Program-made: the position numbers and the translations under genes
Notes under the pieces: generated by a model
Database searches by the model: none
Seen by the model: only the letters and a program-made list of their open reading frames with translations
Told to the model about the DNA's origin: nothing
Part shown: positions 27,322 through 37,194 of the stretch, in pieces
How the letters are laid out: each line of letters opens with the position of its first letter
How positions within the stretch are numbered: the stretch's first letter is position 1
Source: a bacterium
GTDB lineage: Bacteria > Zhuqueibacterota > Zhuqueibacteria > Oleimicrobiales > Geothermoviventaceae
Direction: 5' to 3'
Length of the DNA stretch: 64,000 bases
Assembly: GCA_028275345.1 (NCBI GenBank)
Contig: JAPWUV010000001.1
Coordinates: 372,001 to 436,000 of the forward strand

Positions 27322-30300
27322 GTGATTGAGAAGACCATCGAATGGTCGGCAAGAAACCGATGGTTCGTCCTCCTGGGTGCGATTTTCGCGCTGCTTTTTT
27401 CCATTTGGTGCATCCGTCGAGTTCCCCTGGACGCCATCCCCGACCTTTCCGACACTCGAGTGATCGTCTTTTGCCGCTGGGATCGTCCTCCCGATATCCT
27501 GGAGGATCAGGTCACCTATCCGATAGTCAGCGCATTGTTGGGCGCTCCCAAGGTGAAGGACATTCGGGCATTGACCGATTACGGCTTCTCCTATATCTAC
27601 GTCCTCTTCGCAGACGGCACCGACGTCTATTGGGCGCGCTCGTGCGTCTTGGAGTATCTCAACAAGGTCACTCCTACGCTGCCCCAGGGTGTGAAGGTGG
27701 AGCTGGGCCCAGATGCCACCGGAGTGGGTTGGGTTTTTCAGTACGCTTTAGTGGACCGCAGCGGCACCCATTCCCTCCAAGAGTTGCGGAGCTTTCAAGA
27801 CTGGCATTTGAGGTACGCCCTGCAGTCGGTGGAGGGTGTGGCCGAGGTAGCCAGCGTAGGCGGATTCGAGAAGCAGTACCAGGTGGTCGTCCGTCCAGAG
27901 GCAATGCTGGCATATGGTATTTCTGTGGGGGAGGTGGTGGAGGCCGTGCGTAAGGCCAATACGGAGGTGGGCGCGCGCCTTCTCGAGATTGCCGGGACGG
28001 AGTTCATGGTGACGGCTCGGGGGTATCTGCGTTCCGTGGAGGATCTCAAGCAGGCGGTGATCAAACTTGATCCGCGCGGGGTTCCAATCACGATCGCCAA
28101 CGTTGCGGATGTGGTGATTGGGCCGGACATACGTCGGGGAATAGCGGAGCTCGATGGTACGGGGGAGGTCGTCGGCGGGATTGTCATCGTGCGCTACGGT
28201 GAGAACGCTCTCCGAGTGATCGAGCGCGTCAAGCAGAAGCTGAGGGAAGTCCGGCTTCCCGAGGGGGTGGAGGTGGTCGTCACTTACGATCGCTCCGATT
28301 TGATCAAACGCGCAATTCGCACGCTCCGGAGCAAACTCTTTGAGGAGATGGCGGCGGTTTCGGTGGTCATCATCCTCTTTCTCTGGCACGTACGCTCGGC
28401 CCTTGTCCCCATTGTGACGCTGCCCCTCGCAGTCCTGCTGGCTTTCATCCCGATGTACTACATGAGGTTGACCTCCAACATCATGTCGTTGGGGGGCATT
28501 GCCATCGCCGTCGGGGCGATGGTCGATGCCTCCATTGTCCTCGTCGAAAATGCCCACAAGAGGCTGGAGACGCATCGACCCGGCGAACCCTCCCGGATGG
28601 AAGTATTGATCTCAGCGGCAAAAGAGGTGGGCAGGCCCATCTTTTTTAGCCTTCTGGTCATTGCTGTGGCCTTCACCCCCATCTTCACCCTGGAGGCCTA
28701 CGAGGGCAGACTTTTCAAGCCCCTGGCCTTCACAAAGAATCTTTCCATGGCATTCGCTGCTATCCTGGCCATAACAGTAGGGCCTGCGCTCATGGGCCTC
28801 GTTGTTCGAGGCAGAATTCGCTCAGAAGAGGAGCACCCGTTGAGTCGGTTTCTCTTCAGGGTCTACGGGCCTATCCTCGAAGGGGTGCTGAAACGGCCCA
28901 AAGCAGTGGTACTCGCGGCGGCCGTCGTCGTCCTCTCGACGGTACCGGTCTTCCTGAAGCTGGGTTCGGAATTCATGCCGCCCCTGAATGAGGGTTCCAT
29001 CCTCTACATGCCGACCACTTTACCTGGAATCTCGGTGACAGAGGCTGCGCACCTGCTGCAGGTCCAGGATCGAATCCTTAAGAGCTTCCCGGAGGTGGAA
29101 CGTGTTTTCGGAAAGGCGGGTAGAGCCGTGACCTCCACTGACCCAGCTCCCTTCTCCATGATGGAGACCACGGTTCTCCTGAAGCCTGAAAACCAATGGC
29201 GCAAGAAGCCCCGTTGGTATTCTGACAAGGTACCGGAATTTCTCCAGGGCCCGCTCCGGATCTTCTGGCCCGACCGCATTTCCTGGGAGGAGCTAATTTA
29301 CGGTGAGCAGGGCCTGGACCAGGCCCTCAGGCTCCCCGGCGTGGTCAACAGTTGGACCATGCCGATCAAAGGTCGCATTGACATGCTCACCACGGGGGTT
29401 CGCACCCCGCTTGGCATTAAGGTCTATGGCGATGACGTTGCGGAGATCGAGCGGATCGGGATGGACATCGAGCGGATCCTCTCCCCCATTCCAGGCACGA
29501 AAAGCGTCATTGCCGAACGACCGGGTGGCGGCTACTTCCTCGACATCGAGTTGAAGCGAGAGCAGCTGGCGCGATTCGGCCTCTCGGTGCAGGATGTCCA
29601 GATGACGATCATGGCCGCCGTCGGGGGTGAGGCGGTCACCCAGACCGTGGAGGGGAGGGAGCGCTATACCGTGAACGTTCGCTACCCGCGGGAACTGCGC
29701 GATGACTTGCAGGAGCTGGAACGCATATACGTAGCCACGGCTAATGGCGCCCAGGTTCCGCTTTCGCAAGTTGCGGAAGTGAAGCTCCGTCAAGGTCCCT
29801 CCATGATCCGGGACGAGAATGGGCGTATCACAGGCTACGTATACGTGGACATGACGGGCCGGGACATCGGTGGCTACGTCCGGGATGTGAAGAAAGCCCT
29901 CGCGGAGCAACTGCAGCTGCCGCCGGGCTATTCGCTTGCATTTTCCGGTCAGTACGAGTACATGGCCCGTGTGAAGCGGAAAATGATGCTGGTCGTCCCG
30001 CTCACGCTATTCATCATCGTCCTGCTCCTCTACATGAATACTCACTCGTTCACGAAGACTTTCATCGTGCTCTTGGCGGTGCCCTTTTCCCTGGTGGGAG
30101 CGATGTGGCTTCTGTACTTGCTTCACTACAATCTCAGCCTCGGGGTTTGGGCAGGGGTTATCGCCCTCCTTGGAGTAGACGCTGAAACGGGCGTGATCAT
30201 GCTCCTGTACCTCGACCTTGCGTATCAAGAGCGCCGCGCAAGAGGTGCCATGCGGTCGCTGGGCGATCTCAAGGATGCCGTCATGCACGGCGCGGTGAAA

Positions 30301-30531
30301 CGGGTGCGCCCCAAAATGATGACGGTCATGACCACCTTCGTTGGCCTCCTGCCAATCATGTGGGCGCAAAGCCATGAGACCGGCGCCGACGTGATGAAGC
30401 GCATTGCCGCTCCAATGGTCGGGGGGATCTTCAGCAGTTTTGCAATGGAGCTATTGGTTTACCCGGCAATCTTCTTTCTCTGGAAGCGCCGCACAGATGA
30501 GAGGAGCCAATACGAGAGTCCGACCCGTTGA
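27322..30531 (+). CDS. cusA: Cu/Ag RND efflux pump CusA
   Basis: 1069 aa from GTG 27322 (GAAGGGAG upstream); that start matches the usual family opening VIEKTIEWSARNRW. Twelve membrane helices and two large periplasmic loops are evident. The TM4 motif GGIAIAVGAMVDASIVLVEN with Asp for proton relay is the heavy-metal RND pattern of the CusA (monovalent) branch rather than the CzcA pattern. The second half has GVWAGVIALLGVDAETGVIM and MTVMTTFVGLLPIMWA. It exports Cu(I)/Ag(I) by proton antiport. Its predicted start lies 14 bp after the cusB stop. Confidence 0.95.
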   Translation: MIEKTIEWSARNRWFVLLGAIFALLFSIWCIRRVPLDAIPDLSDTRVIVFCRWDRPPDILEDQVTYPIVSALLGAPKVKDIRALTDYGFSYIYVLFADGTDVYWARSCVLEYLNKVTPTLPQGVKVELGPDATGVGWVFQYALVDRSGTHSLQELRSFQDWHLRYALQSVEGVAEVASVGGFEKQYQVVVRPEAMLAYGISVGEVVEAVRKANTEVGARLLEIAGTEFMVTARGYLRSVEDLKQAVIKLDPRGVPITIANVADVVIGPDIRRGIAELDGTGEVVGGIVIVRYGENALRVIERVKQKLREVRLPEGVEVVVTYDRSDLIKRAIRTLRSKLFEEMAAVSVVIILFLWHVRSALVPIVTLPLAVLLAFIPMYYMRLTSNIMSLGGIAIAVGAMVDASIVLVENAHKRLETHRPGEPSRMEVLISAAKEVGRPIFFSLLVIAVAFTPIFTLEAYEGRLFKPLAFTKNLSMAFAAILAITVGPALMGLVVRGRIRSEEEHPLSRFLFRVYGPILEGVLKRPKAVVLAAAVVVLSTVPVFLKLGSEFMPPLNEGSILYMPTTLPGISVTEAAHLLQVQDRILKSFPEVERVFGKAGRAVTSTDPAPFSMMETTVLLKPENQWRKKPRWYSDKVPEFLQGPLRIFWPDRISWEELIYGEQGLDQALRLPGVVNSWTMPIKGRIDMLTTGVRTPLGIKVYGDDVAEIERIGMDIERILSPIPGTKSVIAERPGGGYFLDIELKREQLARFGLSVQDVQMTIMAAVGGEAVTQTVEGRERYTVNVRYPRELRDDLQELERIYVATANGAQVPLSQVAEVKLRQGPSMIRDENGRITGYVYVDMTGRDIGGYVRDVKKALAEQLQLPPGYSLAFSGQYEYMARVKRKMMLVVPLTLFIIVLLLYMNTHSFTKTFIVLLAVPFSLVGAMWLLYLLHYNLSLGVWAGVIALLGVDAETGVIMLLYLDLAYQERRARGAMRSLGDLKDAVMHGAVKRVRPKMMTVMTTFVGLLPIMWAQSHETGADVMKRIAAPMVGGIFSSFAMELLVYPAIFFLWKRRTDERSQYESPTR

Positions 30532-31320
30532 TCGATCGCCGTCTTCTCACTCTCTGCCAAATGGTTGGGATGCCGCCCCTGTGCGTTCGTGCCGGCTCAA
30601 CCCCACGTGCCCGTACCGGAAGCCGGTCGAAGGCTCAAGCAGGCGATTGATCAGGGCTTAGCGGACGAAGTGGGGAAGGACCTTTTCGCCCGGGCAGGAT
30701 CCCGCATGGAGAAGGAGGGGAAGGTTGCGCCGACCTCGCCCCGAGCCGGTGAAGAAAGGCGCAAGTCGACGCGTGTCCCGGCGGAAAAGCCGGTCGAGCC
30801 GGGACGGTCTGAAACGCGCAGCGCCGGACCGCGCCCGGAGATCATCCGGCCCCCCGAGGCTACGTCACGGCCGCAGACCCCTGGTTTGGGAACCCAACTC
30901 CAGCTTGGCCGGTCGCCCCTTTAGAAGGCGATCCATTGCCAACCGGCGCTTCCTATGGGCACGACGTTTTCCTGGTGAATCTCGAGATACATCCGCCTGC
31001 GGGGCATGCACGGGCGCGGCCGCTATTCCGCGGCCATGGCTTCGGTGCAGACGCACGCTGGGGGAAGAGCCCTTCATCACCCGCTTACTCGCGCGGGTTC
31101 GCACCCGGTTGGGCGCTGAGGCGTAGGGACGGAAGTCGAAGGGTTCGGTGCCTTGCCGTTTGGCTTTCGCGGCGTAGCCCCCGTGGGGTTTCGGGGTGCG
31201 TTTGTGGCTCCGGAAACCGGCCGGGGCCGTGCGGAGTAGAAGCAAGCGTACCGAGTCACGCGCATGGGGTCGAGCTGGTGATTCTCGGCTGAACGAGCGG
31301 ATGGTTGCAAGGAGGTGCCA
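30532..31320. other. 0.8 kb spacer with no supported gene
   Basis: A plus-strand frame at 30565-30924 encodes 119 residues rich in Pro, Arg and Glu, but it has no ribosome site and no recognisable domain. No thiamine riboswitch consensus is visible before thi4, and no T-run terminator after cusA. GGAGG at 31311-31315 is the ribosome site of thi4. Confidence 0.4.
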
Positions 31321-32124
31321 ATGCCTGAGCTCGACGAACGCGTCATCACCGCGGCGATTGTGGATCGTTTCTTCGAAAAGCTGAAGGCGAATCTCAGCCT
31401 CGATGTGGCGATTGCGGGCTGCGGGCCCTCGGGGCTCGTGGCGGGGGCGATCCTGGCGGGCGCGGGGAAACGCGTGGCGCTCTTCGAGCGCAAGCTGAGC
31501 GTCGGCGGCGGCATGTGGGGAGGGGGGATGCTCTTCAACGAGATCGTCGTTCAAGAGAGCGCAGTTCACCTCCTGGAGCGATTCGGCATTCGCTACCGTC
31601 CGTACCGGGATGGTTACTACACGGCCGACTCGGTGGAGGCGATCAGCAGCCTGACAGTGGCTGCGTTGCGGGCTGGCGCGACGATCTTCAACGCGGTGAC
31701 CGTAGAGGATGTGGTGATGCGGCCGGACCGGGTGATCGGACTGGTGATCAATTGGTCGGCGGTGGACATTGCGGGGCTTCACGTCGATCCCCTCGCCATC
31801 CATGCGCGGTTCGTCCTCGATGCCACGGGCCACGACACGGAGGTGGTCCGGGTGGTCACCAAGAAGATGCCGGGAAAACTGAATACGCCCTCCGGGGACA
31901 TCGAGGGGGAGAAGTCCATGTGGTCTGACCGGGCTGAGACGCTCACGCTGGAAAACACTCGGGAGGTTTTCCCGGGGCTCTACGTGGCCGGGATGGCGGC
32001 CAATGCCACGTACGGGGGACCGCGAATGGGGCCCATCTTCGGAGGGATGCTCCTGTCCGGAGAGAAGGTGGCGCAGGAGCTCTTGGCGCGGCTTGGCGAA
32101 GGATGCCTTCCGGATGGCGAGTGA
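31321..32124 (+). CDS. thi4: Thi4 family thiazole synthase, His-type (sulfide-dependent)
   Basis: 267 aa from ATG 31321, 5 nt after GGAGG (the GTG at 31315 lies inside that site). It has a Rossmann start [36 protein letters not shown], and C-terminal [20 protein letters not shown]. Where yeast Thi4 has its sulfur-donating Cys205, this protein reads GLHVDPL, a His (codon 31780-31782), as in archaeal enzymes that use free sulfide and are catalytic rather than suicidal. It makes the thiazole moiety from NAD and glycine. ThiE in the same window would use the product. Confidence 0.88.
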   Translation: MPELDERVITAAIVDRFFEKLKANLSLDVAIAGCGPSGLVAGAILAGAGKRVALFERKLSVGGGMWGGGMLFNEIVVQESAVHLLERFGIRYRPYRDGYYTADSVEAISSLTVAALRAGATIFNAVTVEDVVMRPDRVIGLVINWSAVDIAGLHVDPLAIHARFVLDATGHDTEVVRVVTKKMPGKLNTPSGDIEGEKSMWSDRAETLTLENTREVFPGLYVAGMAANATYGGPRMGPIFGGMLLSGEKVAQELLARLGEGCLPDGE

Positions 32125-32367
32125 GTTTCCTCCCGGAAGGTCGTTGCCAGAGGTCGGCGGGGGTAGGTTTGGCGCGGTCCGGATCGGGTCCTCGGGTCTG
32201 GGGATGAGCTCACGGTGGCGATGCCATCGATCCGCAGCCGGCGAGTTGGGACTTTCCATGCCAGCGGGGGCGATGGCTCAAGGAAGGCTCGGAGCGGTTG
32301 GCCATCGGTGAGTTCGGGAAATGCGCGGGTCGGGGGTCGAGGCTCGACCCGTCGAAGGGAAGACCAA

Positions 32368-34899
32368 TCAGCGCCGAGCTTTCAGGAAATCGAGGGCGAT
32401 TTCCGTCCAGGCGGAGACGGGTTTGTTCTGGTAGGTTCCTGGTTTCCAGCGGGTGTTGCGGATGGCGCTCATGGCTGCGAACTCCAGCGCCTCATTCCGG
32501 AGCGGGGTGGCGAACTTCACGTCGCGCACGGCGCCGTGGGCGTCCACCAGCACCTGTACGATCACGGTACCCGGGAGCACGGCGTTCTGGGCCTGCGGTG
32601 GGATTTCGAGATTGGCTTGGACCGCTTCGACGCCTCCGATGGGTTCCGGGAGCTCGTCCGGCAATTCGACCACGAGGGAGCCGGCCTCGGCTGGGGTCGA
32701 CGAGCTAGCGCTGGGATGGGCGTCAGCCGTATCCGGTACGGCGGACGTCACAGCTTGCGCAGCTGGGGGAGGGCTGACGGGAGCCGGCCCGAGCCGGGAC
32801 ATCTCCTCCGCGCGCTTGGCCTGTTCCTGGGCATGTTTGAACTCCTCCACCAGCGGCCGGACCCGTTTGGCGTAGGGGGTGTCTGGATACTTCTCGACGA
32901 GCATCTGGTAGATTTCCGCGGCTTTCCGGTTCGCGTTGAGCACATTCTCGCAAATCCAACCGATGGCGTAGATCGCCTTCGGAGCCAGCTCGTTATCGGG
33001 GTACCGTGCGACGAGCTCTGCAAGGGTATCCATGGCGGCGCGGGGGTTCTTTTCGTCCCAGAGGAGAGACTCGGCGCGCAGGTACATGGAGCGGGCTCCA
33101 TCGGGTCCAGTGGGTTCGGCCAGGAGGCCCAGTTCCCGTCTGGCCTGCTGGGCTTGAGGGCTGTCGGGATAGCGGGTGACGAGCTTGGCGAGCACCGAAT
33201 CAGCCATCGCCGTGTCGTGCCGGACGGTTTGCAGGATGTAGGCGACGGAATAAAGCGCCTGGGGGGCGACGGAGGTATTCGGGTACTTCTGCACAATGTC
33301 CAGGTAGTAGGCTAGCGCCGTGTCCGGCTTCTCGAAGCGAAAGAGGAATAGCTCGCCGAGCTTGAGCTTATTCCGGGCCACGTTTTCGGGCGTGGCCGCT
33401 TCGACGATGGCTTGCTGTTGGCGCTGCTGGGAGGCTGCGCGGGCCGCCGCCAGAGCCCTGCGCTCGGCGGCCGTCATTTGCTCCAGCTCCCGGTGGATCC
33501 TCTGCACCGCTGCCCACACGGAGTCGTCCCGAGACCAGCGGAGGTAGACGTTCACCATGCTGTCCGGGGGGAAGATCCAGTAGAGGAGGGTATCCTGGCG
33601 GATCAAGGTCCAGGCGGCGCTATCGACGTCCACTCCGCGCCGGACCAAGGTATCCATCCGCGCGAAGATGATGAGCGAGTCGCGCCGAGAGAGGGTCGTG
33701 TCGGGGACCCACCACAATTCCCCTTCCAGGTGGCGACGGCGCTCGCCCACTTGCACGATGCCACCGCGCCCGCGCGCGAGCTGGCTTTCCTGCTGGGCCA
33801 CGAGTTCACGGAGCTTGAGGAGCTGGTCGAGATCCTGGGACAGGCTGATGGCTTCCGGGACCACCTCCGCGCGCGCCGAGGCGGTGCGCACCTGGTCGAA
33901 GTGCTCCTTGGCCGTCTTGTAGTCGGCGTAGCGTTGCAGGTAGATCTGGCCCATCAGGAAGTGCGCATGGGCTGCGGCATCGGTACGCGGGTGGTCCTGG
34001 AGGATGTTCCGAAGCCAACGGGCCGCATAGTCGATTTCGCCCTTTGCGTAGGCAGCGGCCGCGATCTCGTATTTCGCGTCGGGCCAAAAGCGGGTCATGG
34101 ACCCATCGCGCAGGATCTGCTCGAAGGTACGGATGGCCTCGTTGTAGCGTCCGAGCTCGCGCAAGGCGATCCCGCAGTTGCGCAGGGCTTCGAACCGGCG
34201 TTCCGGCTCCTGGCTGAGCCGCGCGGCACGACGGTAGCTCTCGGCAGCGAGGGCGTGCTCTTTCTCCCGACTGGCGCAGTCCCCCAACCGAAGGTAACAC
34301 TGCATCTTGAGTTGCGCCTCGTCGATGCGATCAGCAGCCCGGCGGTAAGCCTCCATCGCCTCCCGGAAGCGGCCCCGTGCGTACTGAAGCTCGCCGAGGT
34401 AGAAGTGCGCTTCGTCACGGATCCGCCCGGGGACGTTCTTGCCGGCCAGGAGCTCATTCAGCGTCGCTTCCGCGTCGCCAAACTCGTTTTGAGCGATCAG
34501 GCATCGGGCGAGCCAAAGCCGGGCTTCCGGGGCCAGCTCGCTGTCGGGGAAGTAGGTGAGGAGCTCTTCGAATTTCCGCTGGGCCGACCCCAGTTGCCCC
34601 TGCCAGAAGAAGGCCTTGCCCATAAGCACGATGGCGTCGTCTACGTAGCGGCTTTTGGGATAGTTCTGGATGACCTTGCCCGCCTTCTCGGCCGCCTTCT
34701 GATAGCTTTCGATCTCAGCCTGAGTGGGGTTGTCCGTGCGGCGCCTCAGCCGTTGCTCTTCCCCCTTCTTGTAGAACTGCCTGGCATTGTAGAAGGTGTT
34801 GTAGTAGGCACACCCTGCGAGGATCAGCGACGAGGCCAAAAGCAGGGAACCGTACCGCCGAAAGGTGGACGCGATCTTGCCTCTGGGAGCGGTGGGCAT
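32368..34899 (-). CDS. TPR-repeat lipoprotein fused to a TonB C-terminal domain
   Basis: 843 aa. Lipobox LILAGC gives acylated Cys30, then AYYNTFYNARQFYKKGEEQ. Many TPR-like helical pairs follow (e.g. AEKAGKVIQNYPKSRYVDDA, AQRKFEELLTYFPDSELAPE, EIYQMLVEKYPDTPYAKRV), a Pro/Ala-rich linker at about 700-750, and a TonB-like end: LEIPPQAQNAVLPGTVIVQV ... AIRNTRWKPGTYQNKPVSAW. TonB normally sits on the inner membrane; here the domain is tied to a lipid-anchored TPR scaffold. AGGAGG lies about 15 nt before the ATG, a long spacing. The 243 bp between its end and thi4 show no gene and no clear terminator, only the dyad GGGTCGAGGCTCGACCC. Confidence 0.85.
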   Translation of the reverse strand: MPTAPRGKIASTFRRYGSLLLASSLILAGCAYYNTFYNARQFYKKGEEQRLRRRTDNPTQAEIESYQKAAEKAGKVIQNYPKSRYVDDAIVLMGKAFFWQGQLGSAQRKFEELLTYFPDSELAPEARLWLARCLIAQNEFGDAEATLNELLAGKNVPGRIRDEAHFYLGELQYARGRFREAMEAYRRAADRIDEAQLKMQCYLRLGDCASREKEHALAAESYRRAARLSQEPERRFEALRNCGIALRELGRYNEAIRTFEQILRDGSMTRFWPDAKYEIAAAAYAKGEIDYAARWLRNILQDHPRTDAAAHAHFLMGQIYLQRYADYKTAKEHFDQVRTASARAEVVPEAISLSQDLDQLLKLRELVAQQESQLARGRGGIVQVGERRRHLEGELWWVPDTTLSRRDSLIIFARMDTLVRRGVDVDSAAWTLIRQDTLLYWIFPPDSMVNVYLRWSRDDSVWAAVQRIHRELEQMTAAERRALAAARAASQQRQQQAIVEAATPENVARNKLKLGELFLFRFEKPDTALAYYLDIVQKYPNTSVAPQALYSVAYILQTVRHDTAMADSVLAKLVTRYPDSPQAQQARRELGLLAEPTGPDGARSMYLRAESLLWDEKNPRAAMDTLAELVARYPDNELAPKAIYAIGWICENVLNANRKAAEIYQMLVEKYPDTPYAKRVRPLVEEFKHAQEQAKRAEEMSRLGPAPVSPPPAAQAVTSAVPDTADAHPSASSSTPAEAGSLVVELPDELPEPIGGVEAVQANLEIPPQAQNAVLPGTVIVQVLVDAHGAVRDVKFATPLRNEALEFAAMSAIRNTRWKPGTYQNKPVSAWTEIALDFLKARR

Positions 34900-34951
34900 G
34901 GGGATTCTGCCGAACCTCCTCTGTGGACTGACTGGTCGGCAAGCTGCTTAC

Positions 34952-35707
34952 TCACCGACCTTCGCGCTTTGAACGAGCGAGCGCTTCCACGAGTTTCGGG
35001 AGCAGCTCCCCCGCCCGGCCGCGCACGTGCTCATCCACCCAGGGGGTGATGGGGGTGGACTCGATATTGACTTCGACCACGTACGCCCCGTATTCCTTCG
35101 CCTCAAGGGGCAGTGAGGCCGCCGGCTGGACCACGGCGGAAGTCCCGATGGTCAAGAAAACGTCGCTTGTGCGCGTGTAGAGGTAGGCCTGGGCCAGGGC
35201 CTCCTCCGGGAGGAGCTCGCCGAACCACACCACATCGGGGCGCAGGAGCCCGCCGCAGCGGCAGTGCGGTAGCTCGTCCCCCTCCCACTCCAGATCCTCC
35301 ACCACCTTGCCGCACTGGATGCACCGATTGCGGTGGATGTTGCCGTGGAGCTCGATCACCTTGCGGCTGCCGGCGCGTTGGTGCAGGCCATCCACGTTCT
35401 GAGTGATGACCGCGAAGTCGGGGACGAGCCCTTCCAACTGGGCCAAGGCGGCGTGTCCGGGATTTGGCCTCACCTCGCGGATGATGCGGCGTCGGTACTG
35501 GTACCACTCCCAGACCAGGGAGGGATTGCGGAGGAAGGCATCGAAATTGGCCAGCTCCTCCGGCCTGAACCGCTTCCATAGGCCATCCTGGCCGCGAAAG
35601 GTGGGCACGCCGGACTCGGCGCTGATGCCGGCGCCGGTGAGGGCCGCTACACGCTGAGCCGATTTCAATCTGCCAATCAGTTCCTCCGAAAATGGACCTT
35701 GCGGCAT
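34952..35707 (-). CDS. cobB: NAD-dependent protein deacylase (sirtuin)
   Basis: 251 aa. Core motifs: LTGAGISAESGVPTFRG, FAVITQNVDGLHQRAGS, catalytic His in ELHGN, zinc Cys pairs CIQC and CRC, then LLRPDVVWFGELLP. The segment WYQYRRRIIREV carries the Tyr-x-x-Arg pair of class III sirtuins, which favours succinyl or other acidic acyl groups. It removes acyl marks from lysines using NAD in the cytosol. The ATG overlaps the stop of the upstream DUF1992 gene (TGATG); a GTG at 35710 is an alternative start. Confidence 0.93.
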   Translation of the reverse strand: MPQGPFSEELIGRLKSAQRVAALTGAGISAESGVPTFRGQDGLWKRFRPEELANFDAFLRNPSLVWEWYQYRRRIIREVRPNPGHAALAQLEGLVPDFAVITQNVDGLHQRAGSRKVIELHGNIHRNRCIQCGKVVEDLEWEGDELPHCRCGGLLRPDVVWFGELLPEEALAQAYLYTRTSDVFLTIGTSAVVQPAASLPLEAKEYGAYVVEVNIESTPITPWVDEHVRGRAGELLPKLVEALARSKREGR

Positions 35708-36333
35708 CACGTTCTCCGCTGACTTCGGTCTTCGGGTTGGAGGCCGTCACCTTGCCGCCGGTCTTCCGGCTCGAGCGGGGCAAACAGGGATTCCACGCGG
35801 GCCAGGACCTTGTCGGGATCGGGCGCAAGCAAGCTGAGGTCGACCCCGTGGGCGAAGGCCTTCCGGCTGGACTCGCGCAGCCATTCCCGCTGAAGCTCAT
35901 CCACGCAGCTTCGCACGCGCTCCAGGCGCTCCACCACCGCCTGCCGGCACCGTTCCCGAAACGAAGCGTAGGCTTCGAGCATCCGGGATAGTTTCTCTTC
36001 GTCTGTGCTTACCCTCTTCCCCCGATCCCGGGCGGTTTCCACCTTCTGAGCGAGCTTGCGGATCTCCGCACAGTACTGAGCGGCGTAACGCTGGCAGGTT
36101 TGGAGGTAGTGCTCGAGGCCTTCCATTTCCTGCTCCGCTTTTCGTCGCAGCTCGATCACCGGGGGCAGAAAGCCGGCGTTCCGCAACACGGTGTAGGCCA
36201 GGCGCAGTTCCGGAGGGAGGTGGCAATCCGACTCGAGCCGGAGCGGTTTACCGGCGCCGGGCAGGTTATTTAGCTTGCCCGCTTCGATGGCCTCGCGAAT
36301 TCTCTGCTCAGCGATCCATTCGATCGCCCGCAC
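35707..36333 (-). CDS. DUF1992 (DnaJ homologue subfamily C28-like conserved domain) protein
   Basis: 208 aa with a GTG start at 36333 (GGGGAG upstream). The opening IEWIAEQRIREAIEAGKLNN followed by LPGAGKPLRLE matches the DUF1992 domain; VLRNAGFLPPVIELRRKAEQ is also conserved. The rest is charged helix, likely coiled coil. Cytosolic, function unknown; in eukaryotes the domain is found in DNAJC28. Translationally coupled to the sirtuin. Confidence 0.85.
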   Translation of the reverse strand: MRAIEWIAEQRIREAIEAGKLNNLPGAGKPLRLESDCHLPPELRLAYTVLRNAGFLPPVIELRRKAEQEMEGLEHYLQTCQRYAAQYCAEIRKLAQKVETARDRGKRVSTDEEKLSRMLEAYASFRERCRQAVVERLERVRSCVDELQREWLRESSRKAFAHGVDLSLLAPDPDKVLARVESLFAPLEPEDRRQGDGLQPEDRSQRRT

Positions 36334-36525
36334 GGGTTGCGTCTCCCCATTTCGTGGAATCGTTACTCTCGCGCCGGGGGGAAGAGAACCGTGTCACCAC
36401 TTCAGGATCGCGGCGAAGGTGCCATGGGACCCACGACAGGGGGCGGCGCGGGTTCCGCAGGCGCTCTGTTGGGGATGGTCTCCCTCGCGGATCGGCGTCT
36501 TTCCTCCCTCTGGCGTCCTCGGCCT

Positions 36526-37194
36526 TCATGCTTCCCGCTTTTCCTCCGCTCGACCCGCCGTCCCGAGAGCCCTCCGGAGCGGCTCCCGCACGAGAAGAGC
36601 CACCAGCCCTACGAGCGATCCAGCCGCGGCGGCGCTGAGGCCGAAGCTCGGGACCAGAGTTAGCAAGGCCTGGCTCTTCACCAGGAAAACCCAGGCGACG
36701 GTCAGCTGTCCCAGGGCATGGCCCGAAGCCCCCCAAAGGGCGATGCCGACGAGTCCGAAAGGCGGGCTCGCCCAGCGCTCAACAGCTCCCATCGCGAACA
36801 GCGCAGCTACAGCCCCAGCTAGCGAAAAGGCGAAGGGCAGGTTCGCGAAGGATCCCGTGAGCAAACTCACCACAAGTACCCGCCCCAACGCCACGGCGCA
36901 CGCCATGCGGAAACCGAAGAGATCCAGCGCCATGAGAGTTACGAGATTGGCCAGGCCCGGCTTGACCCACGGCAAGGGGCGAGGCAATCCCGACTCGAAG
37001 GCGTGGATCACCGCTCCCGCTGCGATGAGGAGGGAAGCCAGGGTCACGGTGCGCGCCCGCGCCGCGACTTGCCCAACGGGGTGGGTGGGGATCTCGGGCC
37101 CGTGATGCGCACGGGCGCGTTTGGCTCTCCCCGGGCGGGGCGATTGCTTGGAAGGCAGCCCTACGTATCCTATCTCTTTCCGCCCGAACGTCAT
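36526..37194 (-). CDS. Gx transporter family membrane protein (Hpre_diP_synt_I type)
   Basis: 222 aa from ATG 37194, which overlaps the stop of the NusG-II gene (ATGA). After a basic N-terminus there are about five or six membrane helices: VTLASLLIAAGAVIHAFES, PGLANLVTLMALDLFG, ALGRVLVVSLLTGSFAN, FAFSLAGAVAALFAMG. The motif PGLANLVTL and the G-rich helices match the family once called heptaprenyl diphosphate synthase component I. Such proteins resemble S-components of ECF transporters and often sit beside NusG-II proteins. Substrate unknown. The 192 bp to the DUF1992 gene show nothing clear. Confidence 0.85.
   Translation of the reverse strand: MTFGRKEIGYVGLPSKQSPRPGRAKRARAHHGPEIPTHPVGQVAARARTVTLASLLIAAGAVIHAFESGLPRPLPWVKPGLANLVTLMALDLFGFRMACAVALGRVLVVSLLTGSFANLPFAFSLAGAVAALFAMGAVERWASPPFGLVGIALWGASGHALGQLTVAWVFLVKSQALLTLVPSFGLSAAAAGSLVGLVALLVREPLRRALGTAGRAEEKREA

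Noticed and set aside
30565-30924. 119-codon Pro/Arg-rich plus frame after cusA
   Set aside because: No ribosome site, no domain, composition of chance openings; kept only as a note in the spacer entry.
31121-31320. Thiamine riboswitch before thi4
   Set aside because: Looked for CUGAGA and ACCUGAUC-type boxes; only loose matches such as GGCTGAAC, no full pattern.
30865-32259. 464-codon minus-strand frame
   Set aside because: Antisense of thi4, which has full family motifs.
32329-32351. Palindrome GGGTCGAGGCTCGACCC as terminator of the TPR-TonB gene
   Set aside because: Almost no loop and no T-run; likely chance or a weak protein site.
33412-35049. 545-codon plus-strand frame
   Set aside because: Antisense of the TPR-TonB gene.
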